Shown here one piece after another: positions 1 to 9,416 of a stretch of 64,000 bases of DNA (position 1 is the stretch's first letter; each line of letters opens with the position of its first letter). Below the pieces are notes generated by a model, which was not told where the DNA came from, did not search any database, and saw only the letters and a list, made by a program, of their open reading frames with translations. The DNA comes from an uncultured Pirellulaceae bacterium (GTDB lineage Bacteria; Planctomycetota; Planctomycetia; Pirellulales; Pirellulaceae), in contig CALKGE010000001.1 in NCBI GenBank assembly GCA_938084685.1, positions 930,001 through 994,000 on the forward strand. The letters run 5' to 3'. A program made the position numbers and the translations under genes.

Positions 1-640
1 ACGAGTGCCCCGTCTGTACTACCTCGCCCACCACGCCAGCATTATCAGGCACGCGCAGTTCATTGCCGTCAATTCCCAGGGCGGGACGCGCCACCAGCTG
101 ACCATTCTCTTTGTCCCACAGGAACAAACTGGCCCGCTCGGCATGCAGTAGCCGTGTTGATGCTTCGACGATTTCCCGGATTAGTTGATCCGTCTGCTTA
201 ATACCGTGCCACTGAGCAGCAATTTGTAGAATGGTCTCCGTGCGGATCACACGGTCCTGCAGTTGCTGAAAAGCATGCCACTGAGAGACTTCGTCGAGCA
301 TTGCTCCGTAGTGTTCAGTAATCTCAGCGATGGCTTCTTCGATCGAGCCCACCTGTATCGCGATACAGAATTGTTCCGGACTTTGCTGAGTGTTGCTTGA
401 CTGCGAAAAACAGATCCAGCCAGCAGCAGCGTCTCCCACAATTTCACGCGACTCGAGTGCCTGCTGAAGCAATGATTCGCTCGGATTCGCCTTGCCAACT
501 CGCCCCAGTTCGACCCAGCGAATACCGTCGGCCATCAGAATAACACATCCCTGACCCCAACGCTGAGACGCCAGGACCTCGGCCAACTGCTGTGGGTAGT
601 CTCCTGAAACCACAGATAACTTCAACAATGCACTAATCAT
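1..640 (-). CDS. GAF-domain protein, C-terminus off window
   Basis: An open frame runs leftward from an ATG at 640 and leaves the window without a stop, so only the first 213 residues are visible. An AAAGGA ribosome-binding site precedes the ATG. Residues 1-105 are a non-GAF segment with small alpha/beta character. Residues from about 130 (TETILQIAAQWHGIKQTDQL) onward look like a GAF domain, with the typical LLHAERASLFLWDKENGQLV strand-turn and a later GVVGEVVQTG segment. GAF domains bind small ligands and control an attached output domain. In planctomycetes such a domain often precedes a sigma-54 activator, phosphatase or kinase module, but the output domain lies outside the window and cannot be named. 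Presence of the gene is well supported; its function is open. Confidence 0.7.
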   Translation of the reverse strand, partial: MISALLKLSVVSGDYPQQLAEVLASQRWGQGCVILMADGIRWVELGRVGKANPSESLLQQALESREIVGDAAAGWICFSQSSNTQQSPEQFCIAIQVGSIEEAIAEITEHYGAMLDEVSQWHAFQQLQDRVIRTETILQIAAQWHGIKQTDQLIREIVEASTRLLHAERASLFLWDKENGQLVARPALGIDGNELRVPDNAGVVGEVVQTGHS

Positions 641-663
641 AGAATCATTCCTTTGTTGTCAAT

Positions 664-693
664 ATGATACACATAAATTCACTTTGGGTGTAA
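664..693 (-). promoter_or_regulatory. Possible sigma-70 promoter of GAF gene
   Basis: Read on the minus strand, TTACAC (688-693) and TATCAT (664-669) are separated by 18 bases and lie about 24 bases upstream of the GAF start codon. The hexamers match the -35/-10 consensus imperfectly, so this is a weak candidate. Confidence 0.25.
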
Positions 694-910
694 TCAAAAC
701 GAGTGTTCCAGCCGTTGGGAAATTCGTACCGGAAAGTTGAGCCAGCTTGTCAATGGCTCAGGTAGGTCCTGACTGGTAACGAGGTTTGGCGAGCGACGAA
801 AATCGCTTTCACAGTTGCGAGTTGTTGTATTTATTTCTCTGTAAAGCACAGGAATAAAAAGTCTGTTAGGCTGGAACGGTACGGACTCGTTTTACACTGG
901 AAAACAATAC

Positions 911-2296
911 ATGATCGATTTGAATCAGGGGCTAACAGTTCAGTCCTTGGCTACGTTACTGGAAAACTTCTGGAACGTATCAGGGCAAAAAATCACCAAG
1001 TTGGAATCGGAACGTGAGCCTACCGACGGGACTCCCGTGTTCACCGTCAACGGCCAGTATGTAGCTCAGGGTTGGACCGAGTGGACTCAGGGTTTCCAAT
1101 TCGGGTCGGCCATCGTCCAATATGATGCTACCGGGGATACAGACTTTCTTGATAACGGCCGGCAGGCGACGGTTGACCAGATGGCGTCGCATGTCACTCA
1201 TTTTGGCGTCCATGACCATGGCTTCAATAATGTCAGTACTTACGGTGCGCTGCGCCGACTGATGCTGGAAGGGCGACTTCCTTATAATCCGTGGGAGTTG
1301 CACTTCTATGAAATGGCACTCAAGAGCAGTGCAGCCGTTCAGGCTTACCGCTGGTCGGAAACAGAGGACGGTGACGGTTTTATCTATTCCTTCAACGGAC
1401 CGCACTCACTCTTTTGCGATACCATTCGTAGTCTGCGCAGTCTCTCGGTAGGACATGCTCTTGGCCATGAACTGATGCACGAAAACGACGATCGCGTTTC
1501 ACTGCTGGATCGTATGCTCCAGCATGCTCGCAGTACCGCTCGTTACAGTGTTTACTACGGCGAAGGCCGCGATGATTATGATGTTCGCGGGCGAGTCGCT
1601 CATGAAAGTATTTTTAACGTGAACGATGGTCGTTACCGTTGCCCGAGTACACAACAAGGATACTCACCTTTCTCGACCTGGACTCGAGGGTTGGCCTGGA
1701 TCATGACGGGCTATCCCGAGCAGCTCGAATTCCTGGCTACCGTTGACGACGACGAACTGGAACTTTACGGAGGTCGTGACGTGACTGAGGAGATAATGCT
1801 GCGAGCCGCGCAGGCGAGTTGTGATTTCTTCATCGAGAACACTCCACCAGACGGTGTTCCCTACTGGGACACTGGCGCACCCGGATTAAGTCAGATGGGC
1901 GATTACCTGACAGTGCCGTCAGACCCTTTTAACTCTCATGAACCTGTTGATAGCTCAGCAGCAGCGATCGGGGCACAGGGACTTCTGCGACTCGGGCATT
2001 ATCTCAACGGGCGTGGTGAGGATGGAACTCGCTACATTCAAGCTGGGCTCGTCAGCGCTCAGTCCTTGTTTAGTGAACCCTACCTTTGTGCGGATTCTAA
2101 TCACCAGGGGCTACTGCTTCATAGTGTTTATCATCGCCCTCGTGGTTGGGACCATATGCCTGATGATGATCGAGTGCCACGGGGAGAAGCCTGCATGTGG
2201 GGTGACTATCACCTTCGCGAACTGGCACTTTACCTCCAGCGATTGCTTGATGGTGGTCCTTACTACACGTTCTTCTCAACTCCACCAAAAGAATAA
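911..2296 (+). CDS. GH88-family unsaturated uronyl hydrolase
   Basis: The 461-residue product resembles unsaturated glucuronyl/galacturonyl hydrolases (glycoside hydrolase family 88). These remove the 4,5-unsaturated uronic acid left at the non-reducing end by polysaccharide lyases. Visible family hallmarks are HDHGFNNVSTYGALRRL near residue 100, STWTRGLAWIMTGYPEQL near 255, YWDTGAPG followed by PVDSSAAAIGAQGLLRLG near 320-350, and GEACMWGDYHLRELALYLQRL near the C-terminus. The (alpha/alpha)6 barrel uses acidic catalytic residues; the Asp of HDHGF and the Asp of VDSS are the likely ones. No signal peptide is seen, so it should act in the cytoplasm on imported oligosaccharides. No lyase gene is adjacent. 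It is followed after 34 bases by the exported hydrolase at 2331, possibly in one transcript. Confidence 0.75.
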   Translation: MIDLNQGLTVQSLATLLENFWNVSGQKITKLESEREPTDGTPVFTVNGQYVAQGWTEWTQGFQFGSAIVQYDATGDTDFLDNGRQATVDQMASHVTHFGVHDHGFNNVSTYGALRRLMLEGRLPYNPWELHFYEMALKSSAAVQAYRWSETEDGDGFIYSFNGPHSLFCDTIRSLRSLSVGHALGHELMHENDDRVSLLDRMLQHARSTARYSVYYGEGRDDYDVRGRVAHESIFNVNDGRYRCPSTQQGYSPFSTWTRGLAWIMTGYPEQLEFLATVDDDELELYGGRDVTEEIMLRAAQASCDFFIENTPPDGVPYWDTGAPGLSQMGDYLTVPSDPFNSHEPVDSSAAAIGAQGLLRLGHYLNGRGEDGTRYIQAGLVSAQSLFSEPYLCADSNHQGLLLHSVYHRPRGWDHMPDDDRVPRGEACMWGDYHLRELALYLQRLLDGGPYYTFFSTPPKE

Positions 2297-2330
2297 TACC
2301 TTTTCACTCATCCTTTCCAAGGTGAATTCC

Positions 2331-4385
2331 ATGCGTCTTTCTTATCTGGCAGCTTCCGCGCTGTATGTTCTGTTTTGCCTGAGTTTCTCATCCGTTGTAC
2401 AGGCGAAAGTTGAGCGGTTTGAGATCACCAGTAAAACGCTGTTTGCAGAGGGAAAAGAATTTGGTGAAGTGGGCACCTATGATTTGTTACGTGGCAAAGT
2501 GCATTTCGCATTGGCTCCAGAACTCAGGCAGAACAAACAGGTCGTCGATCTGGAGCTGGCTGCGACCGATGATGACGGACTTGTACGCTTCAGCGCGGAT
2601 CTGGTCATTTTGACTCCAACGGATCCTGCACGGTCCAATGGTGCGGTTCTTTACGATGTAAACAATCGTGGCAACATGCTTGCAGTGCGATTCTTCAATC
2701 ATGCCCAGGGAGGTAACAGCCTGGATACACCTGCTCATGCTGGGAACGGTTTTCTCATGCGGCATGGCTGGACAGTTATTTCAAGCGGTTGGGATGGCGA
2801 GCTCCTTGCTGGTACCCCTCAACTCAAACTTTACCCGCCCACATTAGGGAAAGATGTCCGCGGACTGGTTCGTTATGAATTTACACTGGAGGAAGGAAAG
2901 GAATCTGGCTCGATCACTCGAGCCGGCCACGGTTCTTTCCAGCCTGACCTGTCCAAACTGAAGCAGGCCACACTTACCCAACGATCGCATGCTCGTTCCG
3001 AGAGAATACCGATCGCTCGGGATCAATGGTTTCTGGAAATCACCGAACCCGCTCGCGCTAAACCGGGGGATTTGAAGGCGATCGATCTCTACCTTCTTTC
3101 CAAAGGTGACAGGGGTCAGATCTACGAAGTAATCTATACAGCTCATTCCCCACAGGTGCATGGCGTCTGCTTCACTTCGGTTCGTGATCTGATCGATGCG
3201 GTAAAGACTGGCCAGGGCCAAGACCATCCTTTGCTGTATCAGGGGCAGCCGTTTTTGAAGCGAGCACATGCGTTCGGAGTGTCTCAGTCAGGACGGTACT
3301 TACGCGAGTTTCTTTATGCGGGATTCAATGAGTCCGAATCCGGAGCAAAAGTTTTCGATGGTCTGATCCCTCATGTTTCCGGAGGTGGAATGGGGTCATT
3401 CAATCACAGGTTCGCACAACCCACGCGGTATTCTGGTCAGCGTCTCAATCACGACTATCCGGTTGATCGTTTTCCTTTTGCTTACGAGCGGCAGCGACAC
3501 CCCTTTCGAAATGACCTGGATGGTCTGATGCAAGCTGCAAAGGCAACCGGGACAGTTCCTAAAGTTGTCCACACGCAGTCCAGTTCAGAATACTGGCACC
3601 GGGCAGGTTCACTGCCTCACACCAACCCACTTGGCACTCGTGACGCTCGCCCTCCACGCAATGTCAGATTCTATACTTTTGGTGGCACTCAGCATGGTCC
3701 GGCAGCTTATCCGTCGACCGCGGGAGACGCGGCATATCCGAAAAATCCAGCTGATTTCCGGCCGCTGATGCGTAGTATCCTGCTCAAATTGGATGGCTGG
3801 GTTCAGGGCGATCCGATGCCGCGAAGTGTGATGCCTTCCATCAGGTCCGGTTCGCTGGTTTCTCTGGAACAACACCAGGCCGGTTTTCCGGCAATTCCCG
3901 GTGTTCGGTCTCCGGCGGTTATTCATCAACCCAATGACTGGGATTATGGAGACAGGTGGGAATCGGACAGAAGCCAGATTCAGCTTCACCCTCCACGTCT
4001 CCGCAATGACTACCGCGTTCTGGTGCCAAAAGTTGACATCGATGGAAACGAAATTGGTTGTTTACAACCTCCGGAAGTTGCGGTTCCACTAGGGACGTAC
4101 GCTAGCTGGAATTTGTATCCGGACGACCATCCGGCGCGAGTGGATCTGGTAGGTTTGTCCGGTGCTTTTTTTCCGTTTGCAGCGAATCGTCAGCTGCGCG
4201 AGTCAAAAAAAGATTCGCGTCAATCCATTTTGGAGCGGTATCCGACGGAAGCTGACTACTTGGCAGCTTTTCAGGCGGCTTGCCAGCGACTTGTCGGGCA
4301 GGGCTTCTTGTTGGAAACAGAGGTCCCGGCTCTATTGGAGACACACGGAAAGCGGTATCGGGATTTAGCCGGGTCTGCTCAGTAG
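2331..4385 (+). CDS. Secreted alpha/beta hydrolase (Abhydrolase_10-like)
   Basis: A 684-residue protein. The frame stays open upstream into the previous gene, but the ATG at 2331 gives a clear signal peptide (MRLSYLAASALYVLFCLSFS, cleavage after VVQA), so that start is chosen. The body resembles the large alpha/beta hydrolase domain family often annotated in PQQ- or planctomycete-type contexts. An N-terminal beta-rich segment (KVERFEITSKTLFAEGKEFG) is followed by a hydrolase core whose nucleophile elbow is GVSQSGR at about residues 316-322, then YTFGGTQHG and a C-terminal proline/glycine-rich tail. The probable activity is serine esterase or a related hydrolysis in the periplasm; the substrate cannot be told. 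It sits 34 bases after the GH88 gene and 34 bases before an MMPL exporter. Confidence 0.7.
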   Translation: MRLSYLAASALYVLFCLSFSSVVQAKVERFEITSKTLFAEGKEFGEVGTYDLLRGKVHFALAPELRQNKQVVDLELAATDDDGLVRFSADLVILTPTDPARSNGAVLYDVNNRGNMLAVRFFNHAQGGNSLDTPAHAGNGFLMRHGWTVISSGWDGELLAGTPQLKLYPPTLGKDVRGLVRYEFTLEEGKESGSITRAGHGSFQPDLSKLKQATLTQRSHARSERIPIARDQWFLEITEPARAKPGDLKAIDLYLLSKGDRGQIYEVIYTAHSPQVHGVCFTSVRDLIDAVKTGQGQDHPLLYQGQPFLKRAHAFGVSQSGRYLREFLYAGFNESESGAKVFDGLIPHVSGGGMGSFNHRFAQPTRYSGQRLNHDYPVDRFPFAYERQRHPFRNDLDGLMQAAKATGTVPKVVHTQSSSEYWHRAGSLPHTNPLGTRDARPPRNVRFYTFGGTQHGPAAYPSTAGDAAYPKNPADFRPLMRSILLKLDGWVQGDPMPRSVMPSIRSGSLVSLEQHQAGFPAIPGVRSPAVIHQPNDWDYGDRWESDRSQIQLHPPRLRNDYRVLVPKVDIDGNEIGCLQPPEVAVPLGTYASWNLYPDDHPARVDLVGLSGAFFPFAANRQLRESKKDSRQSILERYPTEADYLAAFQAACQRLVGQGFLLETEVPALLETHGKRYRDLAGSAQ

Positions 4386-4419
4386 CCAGGAATCAACGAC
4401 AACTTGGGATTAACTCGCC

Positions 4420-6648
4420 ATGGAAAGCGGTTGGGTTCGTAAACTCTATCTCCATCGCCAGCACTATCTTCTGCTGACCATCGTTGTCATTACGATTCTA
4501 TCCGTAATTGGTTTCCAGCGATTTTCATTTGATAACGAAGCCCGCGGACTGTTTCGAACCAACGACGCGACGTTTGATGAACTGGAAGAGATTTTCGATC
4601 ATTTTCGTCCCGATGAAAATGACTGCCTGGTTGTACTCAAGAGTCCTGGCGATTCTTTCTTCCGTGCAGAATCCGTCGCTCAGTTGCAACAGCTGGTGGC
4701 TACATTGGAAGATGATCCGTTGGTGACCGATGTGGTCTCGATTTTCAGCCCGGAAATGCTGATTGTCGATCCTTTACCTCGTCCTTTAGTTCCTCCGGCC
4801 AATAGTGGCAGTGTTGATTGGAAACGTGTACAGAGTGAAGTATTGGATCATCCGATTGCCGGAGGAAATCTGATCACCTCTGATGGTCAGTCCATGCTGA
4901 TGGTAATTCAGTTGGGTGACGACGATCTGCTGGTCAGTGATTACCAGCCGACGGTGGAACATTTGCAACAGGTTCTGACGGACTGGCGGGAACAGTCAGG
5001 AATTCAGGCATATCTCACCGGCTTACCTCCTGTGCGAGTGGAAATCTTTCGCTCCATCAAGACGGATACGTTTAATCTGATGCTGGCCGGAGCGTGTGTG
5101 GCAATATTTATCTCGTTGGTTGCTTTTCGAAACTGGGCTCTGGCATTGATGGCGGTGGCCGGTGCGGGAGTCGGAAGTTTCTGGGCACTGGGATTACTAA
5201 GTTTGACCGGTGTGAAAATCAACCTGATCACGACGATCCTGCCGGTACTGGTAGTGGTGATCGGATTGACAGATGCGGTGCATCTGGTTTTCGATGTACG
5301 CGAATCAAGACTCCGAGGAATCCGACCTCAACGAGCGGCCTGGTTGGCAGCGAGGCGACTGGGAATAGCTTGCGCATTTACTTCGATTACCACAGCCATC
5401 GGCTTCGGTTCGCTGAGTGTTAGCAGTATCGAAATTATTCGACAGTTCGGCATCATTTGTGCCTCTGGGACTTTGATTACTTTTCTTGCTGTCCTGCTGG
5501 TTGTACCCTGGCTGGCTTCCACTTCGTTGATTGGAGGAGCTTATCGTGGGCGAGCGAGCAGGGATTCTGTCTGGTTGCGCAGGTTTACAGCGCAGTATAC
5601 CGAGGTGTTGTTGAAATACAGATATATAGTTCTGGTCCTGTTCGTCTTCTTGTCAGGTTGGATGGTATTTACGGCCAGTCGTCTTTATCCGGATAGCCAT
5701 ATTGCTGAATCGGTTCCCAAAGGGAGTGAAGCTGAGGTTGCCCTCCGCGAAGTGGATCAACAATTCGGAGGCATGTTAAGTTGCATCGTGTTGGTTCAGT
5801 GGGATCCAGCAGTTCATAAGGAGGAGGTTCCTCTGGAAGTCTTACGAGAAGTGGAGTTGGAAATTGACCGCGAGTCGGACTTGAATAACCCGATGTCTAT
5901 CCTGAATTTCAAAGCAGTCGTTGACCAGAGTCCATTGATCTCGCTTCCCAAGGCGATTTCAGAACAGTGGTTTCGACCTGCTTTGGGGAAAGCCATTGTG
6001 GTATCCCGTTTGGCAGATAAAGGAATGAACTTTCATCGTCAAGTGATTCGCAGATTTCGTGAACGGATGAATCTGATTCAGACAGATCGATCCGGTTTCC
6101 AGATTTCGGTGTCGGGTTCGGCCGTTGTAGCTTCTCGCAATCTTTCCACGATGATCACCGATCTGGTGAAGTCGCTGATCATTGCTGCTGCAGTGATTCT
6201 GGCCGTACTTACGGCGATGTTTCGTTCGGTCAGAATGGGATTAGTCAGTCTATTACCGAATTGTTTGCCATTGCTATTTGTTGCCAGTTATCTGGTATGG
6301 ACCGGCGAACCGTTAAGAGTGACAAGTGTTCTGCTGTTTACAGTCAGTCTGGGAATTGCGGTCGATGACACAATTCATTTTCTGGTTCGCTTTCGACGCG
6401 AGTTGTCTGAGGGTAAGACAGTGGACGAGTCTATTCGCAATACAATCCGTTCAGTTGGCGCAGCTTTGGTGGTCAGTACGCTAGTTCTGGTAGCCGGGTT
6501 TTCGGCCAGCGCGATAAGCACCATGCCTCACAGCCAATTGTTTTCCCGCTTGGCATGTATTTCCGTTGTGGTTGCCTTGATTGGTGATATGGTCCTGTTG
6601 CCGGTTATTTTAAGCATCGCTTACCGCGATAAATCGGGAAGGCCATAG
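4420..6648 (+). CDS. MMPL/RND-superfamily exporter
   Basis: The 742-residue protein has the duplicated RND layout. There is an N-terminal membrane segment (HYLLLTIVVITILSVIGF), a large extracytoplasmic loop to about residue 205, and a block of membrane helices (about 210-370). A second single-pass segment near 395-415, a second loop (about 420-580) and a second helical block (about 580-740) follow. Conserved polar positions in the helices, such as VIGLTDAVHLVFDVRES and GIAVDDTIHFLVRFRRELSEG, are typical of MMPL/sterol-sensing-type transporters, where an intramembrane Asp carries protons. Such proteins move lipids or hydrophobic compounds; the cargo is unknown here. No adaptor or outer-membrane channel gene is adjacent. 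It may be co-transcribed with the two hydrolases upstream. Confidence 0.8.
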   Translation: MESGWVRKLYLHRQHYLLLTIVVITILSVIGFQRFSFDNEARGLFRTNDATFDELEEIFDHFRPDENDCLVVLKSPGDSFFRAESVAQLQQLVATLEDDPLVTDVVSIFSPEMLIVDPLPRPLVPPANSGSVDWKRVQSEVLDHPIAGGNLITSDGQSMLMVIQLGDDDLLVSDYQPTVEHLQQVLTDWREQSGIQAYLTGLPPVRVEIFRSIKTDTFNLMLAGACVAIFISLVAFRNWALALMAVAGAGVGSFWALGLLSLTGVKINLITTILPVLVVVIGLTDAVHLVFDVRESRLRGIRPQRAAWLAARRLGIACAFTSITTAIGFGSLSVSSIEIIRQFGIICASGTLITFLAVLLVVPWLASTSLIGGAYRGRASRDSVWLRRFTAQYTEVLLKYRYIVLVLFVFLSGWMVFTASRLYPDSHIAESVPKGSEAEVALREVDQQFGGMLSCIVLVQWDPAVHKEEVPLEVLREVELEIDRESDLNNPMSILNFKAVVDQSPLISLPKAISEQWFRPALGKAIVVSRLADKGMNFHRQVIRRFRERMNLIQTDRSGFQISVSGSAVVASRNLSTMITDLVKSLIIAAAVILAVLTAMFRSVRMGLVSLLPNCLPLLFVASYLVWTGEPLRVTSVLLFTVSLGIAVDDTIHFLVRFRRELSEGKTVDESIRNTIRSVGAALVVSTLVLVAGFSASAISTMPHSQLFSRLACISVVVALIGDMVLLPVILSIAYRDKSGRP

Positions 6649-6784
6649 TCTGACGACTCAATTGTCAGGGGTCTCTTTCGCGTCCGGAAGGGCTATGCTA
6701 CATTGACAGCAACAACGAAATTAGCCGTTTAACGAGAGTGAAATACCTCGAACCCCCCAAGATATTTTCAGGAGAGAATAAGCC

Positions 6785-7306
6785 ATGCTTACAGTTGGCG
6801 ATAAGTTTCCAGAGTACAACGTAAAGTGCAATGTAGGATCAGATCCGGATAGCCTTAAAGGTTTGACGAATGCGGATTATGAAGGCAAATGGGTTTGCTA
6901 CTTCTTCTACCCAAAGGACTTTACATTCATCTGTCCAACAGAAATTGCTGAATTTAATACTCAACTCGCTGAATTCAACGATCGCGATTGTGAAGTAGTT
7001 GGTGGTAGTACTGACAACGAATACTGTCACCTGGCCTGGTGTCAGTCTCACGACGATCTGAAAGGTCTGGCTTACCCGTTGATTGGTGCTCAACGACTTG
7101 CACACGATCTTGGCATTGTGGATCCCAACGCGGACGTTTGCCTGCGAGCAACCTTCCTGGTAGACCCCAATGGAGTCATTCAGTGGTCCAGTGCCAATGC
7201 ATTAAGTGTTGGTCGTAATGTGGATGAAATCCTGCGAGTGCTCGACGCGATTCAATCTGACGAATTGTGTCCATGTAACTGGAAGAAGGGAGATCCAACG
7301 CTCTAA
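6785..7306 (+). CDS. ahpC: AhpC-type peroxiredoxin
   Basis: A 173-residue thiol peroxidase that reduces hydroperoxides and peroxynitrite. The peroxidatic cysteine is C50 in KDFTFICPTE, with the Thr and Arg (CLRATF) of the active site present. The C-terminus carries DELCPCNWKKGDPTL, a CxC pair at 162/164 like the resolving cysteines of mycobacterial AhpC. That form is reduced through AhpD rather than AhpF, and an ahpD gene follows at 7658. AGGAGAGAAT just upstream is a good ribosome-binding site for the ATG at 6785. A strong terminator follows the gene, so ahpC can be expressed separately from ahpD. I see no OxyR-type regulator next to it. Confidence 0.93.
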   Translation: MLTVGDKFPEYNVKCNVGSDPDSLKGLTNADYEGKWVCYFFYPKDFTFICPTEIAEFNTQLAEFNDRDCEVVGGSTDNEYCHLAWCQSHDDLKGLAYPLIGAQRLAHDLGIVDPNADVCLRATFLVDPNGVIQWSSANALSVGRNVDEILRVLDAIQSDELCPCNWKKGDPTL

Positions 7307-7338
7307 GCGTTTGTGATTTACGACGAATCCTATAAAAG

Positions 7339-7373
7339 ATCCTGCCGGGCAATTTGTCAGGCAGGATTTTTTT
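7339..7373 (+). terminator. Rho-independent terminator after ahpC
   Basis: ATCCTGCC (7339-7346) pairs perfectly with GGCAGGAT (7360-7367) around a 13-base loop, followed by an unbroken T run to 7373. A-residues upstream extend the pairing with the T tract. The hairpin lies 32 bases after the ahpC stop. The rest of the 7307-7657 gap shows no credible gene; it should hold the ahpD promoter. Confidence 0.85.
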
Positions 7374-7657
7374 ATGTTTTGGTTCGAGTTGCTTGTTGAG
7401 ACCCCAATATCGATCAGGGAGAAACGGATTTTGTCTTTTCCGTTCCAGACTGCAGTTTCATCAACAGGTTGTACGGTTGAGTGGTATTTAATCTCCTTGC
7501 GGAAGGGAAAGTTTGGGCAACGTCTTCTTGCCGTTTGGCAGGTACCCCTTGAGGGTATCCGCGCCACCGTTTTCATAAGTTCTGGTACGTGTTAGATTGA
7601 AGTTGGAAATATCATTTTCCCACCAATCCCAGGTAATTGCATTAAGAGAGATTCGTC

Positions 7658-8173
7658 ATGGATAACATCAACGCATTGCGAGACCAGATGTCTGAGCCAG
7701 TAAAGGACATCAAGCTTAATTTGTCTACTGTATTGACACGAAGTCAGGCCCTATCTGCCGAGCAAACCTGGGCGGTGGCTCTTTGTTCCGCTTATTTTAT
7801 CCAGGACAGTGCATTGTCTGCAGCGATTGAAGCGGATGCGGGTGAGGAGTTGAGTGTAGAAGCTCGCGAAGATGCCAAAGCAGCAGCGGCAATCATGGCT
7901 ATGAACACGGTGTATTACCGTTTTCGCCACATGGTTGGCAAGGAGGAGTACTCCCAGATGCGGGCCGGATTGCGAATGAACCGGATGACTCGTCCTGCCA
8001 CGTCGACTGCCCTGTTTGAGTTGTGCTCGATAGCCTGTGCTGCGTTGGAAGGGTGTGAAATGTGTATTCAGTCGCATGAAGCCAAGTTGACGGCTGAGTT
8101 GAGTGCAAATCATGTTCACGAAGCAGTACGGATTGGTGCCGTGATTAAGGGGGCATCGGTCGCACTGAGTTAA
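7658..8173 (+). CDS. ahpD: AhpD-like alkylhydroperoxidase
   Basis: A 171-residue carboxymuconolactone decarboxylase/AhpD-family protein, close to the 175-177 residues of mycobacterial AhpD. It carries the redox motif C133-E-M-C136 with H140 downstream (GCEMCIQSHEAKL) in the second of two homologous halves. In Mycobacterium tuberculosis AhpD this CxxC shuttles electrons from lipoamide to AhpC and also has weak peroxidase activity. The His between the two cysteines of that enzyme is Met here, so the proton relay must differ. Position directly after ahpC supports the same partnership. GAGAG upstream of the ATG is a usable ribosome-binding site. A separate promoter is likely because a terminator lies between the two genes. 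Confidence 0.88.
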   Translation: MDNINALRDQMSEPVKDIKLNLSTVLTRSQALSAEQTWAVALCSAYFIQDSALSAAIEADAGEELSVEAREDAKAAAAIMAMNTVYYRFRHMVGKEEYSQMRAGLRMNRMTRPATSTALFELCSIACAALEGCEMCIQSHEAKLTAELSANHVHEAVRIGAVIKGASVALS

Positions 8174-8205
8174 GTCTGGTAGGGACCTTTCTGGAGAAAC
8201 GACAG

Positions 8206-8694
8206 ATGGCATTTTTTGAATCATTGCCCTATGGTATTTCAGACTTCACAACCGAAGCGGAACCAGCCGACGAGCGATTATGGGTTCCTCAGGTGGAAAA
8301 TGTCTGGTTCCGACCACTCCATTTGAATCGTACTTCGGGGCAATGGGTGAATCTGCTCAAGGTGAGGAAGTCAGGAGTACTCAGTCGTCACCGCCATCCA
8401 GCGCCGGTCCACGGCTATGTGATCAAGGGAAGCTGGCGTTACCTGGAACATGACTGGGTCGCTTCCGCAGGAATGTATGTTTACGAACCTCCGGGAGACG
8501 TTCATACGCTTGTCTGCGACGAAGGTGTTGAGGAAATGGTTACCCTGTTTCATATCAGCGGCGCATTGATTTATCTGGATGAGGACCATGGGACCGTTGG
8601 GTATGACGATGTTCACACGAAGATTGAAATGTGCAGGGAACATTTTGAACGAGTTGGCCTTGGTTCGGATTACGTCGAGCGTTTTATCCGATAA
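8206..8694 (+). CDS. Cupin, 2,4'-dihydroxyacetophenone dioxygenase-like
   Basis: A 162-residue single-domain cupin. It resembles the 2,4'-dihydroxyacetophenone dioxygenase/ChrR-like group of small metal-binding cupins. The first cupin motif is SRHRHPAPVHGYVIKGSWRYLEHD (about residues 64-87), with three His and one Tyr/Glu-side position able to bind iron. The second is YEPPGDVHTLVCDE (about 103-116), supplying the further His. A ribosome-binding site (GGAGAAACGAC) precedes the ATG. It follows ahpD by 32 bases in the same direction, so it may belong to the same stress transcript. Proven activities in this group are C-C bond-cleaving dioxygenases, but the real substrate cannot be deduced. Confidence 0.7.
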   Translation: MAFFESLPYGISDFTTEAEPADERLWVPQVENVWFRPLHLNRTSGQWVNLLKVRKSGVLSRHRHPAPVHGYVIKGSWRYLEHDWVASAGMYVYEPPGDVHTLVCDEGVEEMVTLFHISGALIYLDEDHGTVGYDDVHTKIEMCREHFERVGLGSDYVERFIR

Positions 8695-8705
8695 GTCAGC
8701 CTGCA

Positions 8706-9416
8706 TCACATGATGCTGTAACCGCCGTCGACCGGTAATGTTACTCCAGTGATAAACTGCGCTGCTGGCGATGCCAGAAACAGAGCTGGCCCGGCAACAT
8801 CGGCTGGCACTCCCCAGCGATTCAGCGGAGTGCGATTGGTAATTTCTTTACTGCGCTCTGGATCCTCGTAGAGCGGTTTGGTGAGATCCGTCTGGATCCA
8901 GCCGGGAGCCAACGCGTTGACCCGGATCTGCTCATCCGCCCAGGCAATTGCCAGGCTTTTAGTGAACTGCACGACACCCCCTTTGCTGGCACTATAGGCA
9001 GGAACAAATCCACTGCCAAAAAAACTGAGCATGGATGCTGTGTTGATCACGCAGCCGTTGCTGGCTGCCAGTAGTTGCTTGGCCGCATAACACATTCGCA
9101 TGGTACCCAGCAGGTTAACATCAATTCCGCGCTCGAACCCTTCCACGGTATGCTCCTGGTTGTCACGCAAGATGATCCCTGCACAGTTGATCAGTACATC
9201 GAGTTGTGACAGTTCATTGATCACCGCGTCGATTTGTGATGCTGACGTTACATCCAGCATCCGGCAATTCAGGTCTGCATGAGCGTTTTCAGTGGTTGTA
9301 ACTTCATCTGCAGCGACGCCGGTGGCGAAAACGTTGTATCCAGCTTCCTGAAAACCGAGCGCGATACCTAACCCGAGCCCGCTGGTGCCACCTGTGATGA
9401 GTACTGTTCTGGTCAT
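8706..9416 (-). CDS. Short-chain dehydrogenase/reductase (SDR)
   Basis: A 236-residue classical SDR. It has the Rossmann glycine motif TGGTSGLGLG (8-17), the NCAG motif at 77-80, catalytic Ser128 in NTASM, Tyr141 and Lys145 in YSASKGG, and the closing DGGYSIM. Small acidic substitutions after the second strand make cofactor preference uncertain. Overall it resembles KduD/gluconate-5-dehydrogenase-type sugar oxidoreductases, though SDR specificity cannot be read from sequence alone. It converges with the cupin gene, with 11 bases between their ends. A KduD-like role would fit the uronic-acid hydrolase at 911, but no other uronate-pathway gene lies beside it. Confidence 0.82.
   Translation of the reverse strand: MTRTVLITGGTSGLGLGIALGFQEAGYNVFATGVAADEVTTTENAHADLNCRMLDVTSASQIDAVINELSQLDVLINCAGIILRDNQEHTVEGFERGIDVNLLGTMRMCYAAKQLLAASNGCVINTASMLSFFGSGFVPAYSASKGGVVQFTKSLAIAWADEQIRVNALAPGWIQTDLTKPLYEDPERSKEITNRTPLNRWGVPADVAGPALFLASPAAQFITGVTLPVDGGYSIM

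Noticed and set aside
1938..2330. Upstream extension of the alpha/beta hydrolase frame
   Set aside because: It overlaps the GH88 gene, and the ATG at 2331 begins a standard signal peptide.
7374..7595. 73-codon plus-strand frame between ahpC and ahpD
   Set aside because: It starts in the T run of the ahpC terminator, has no ribosome-binding site, and its sequence looks random.
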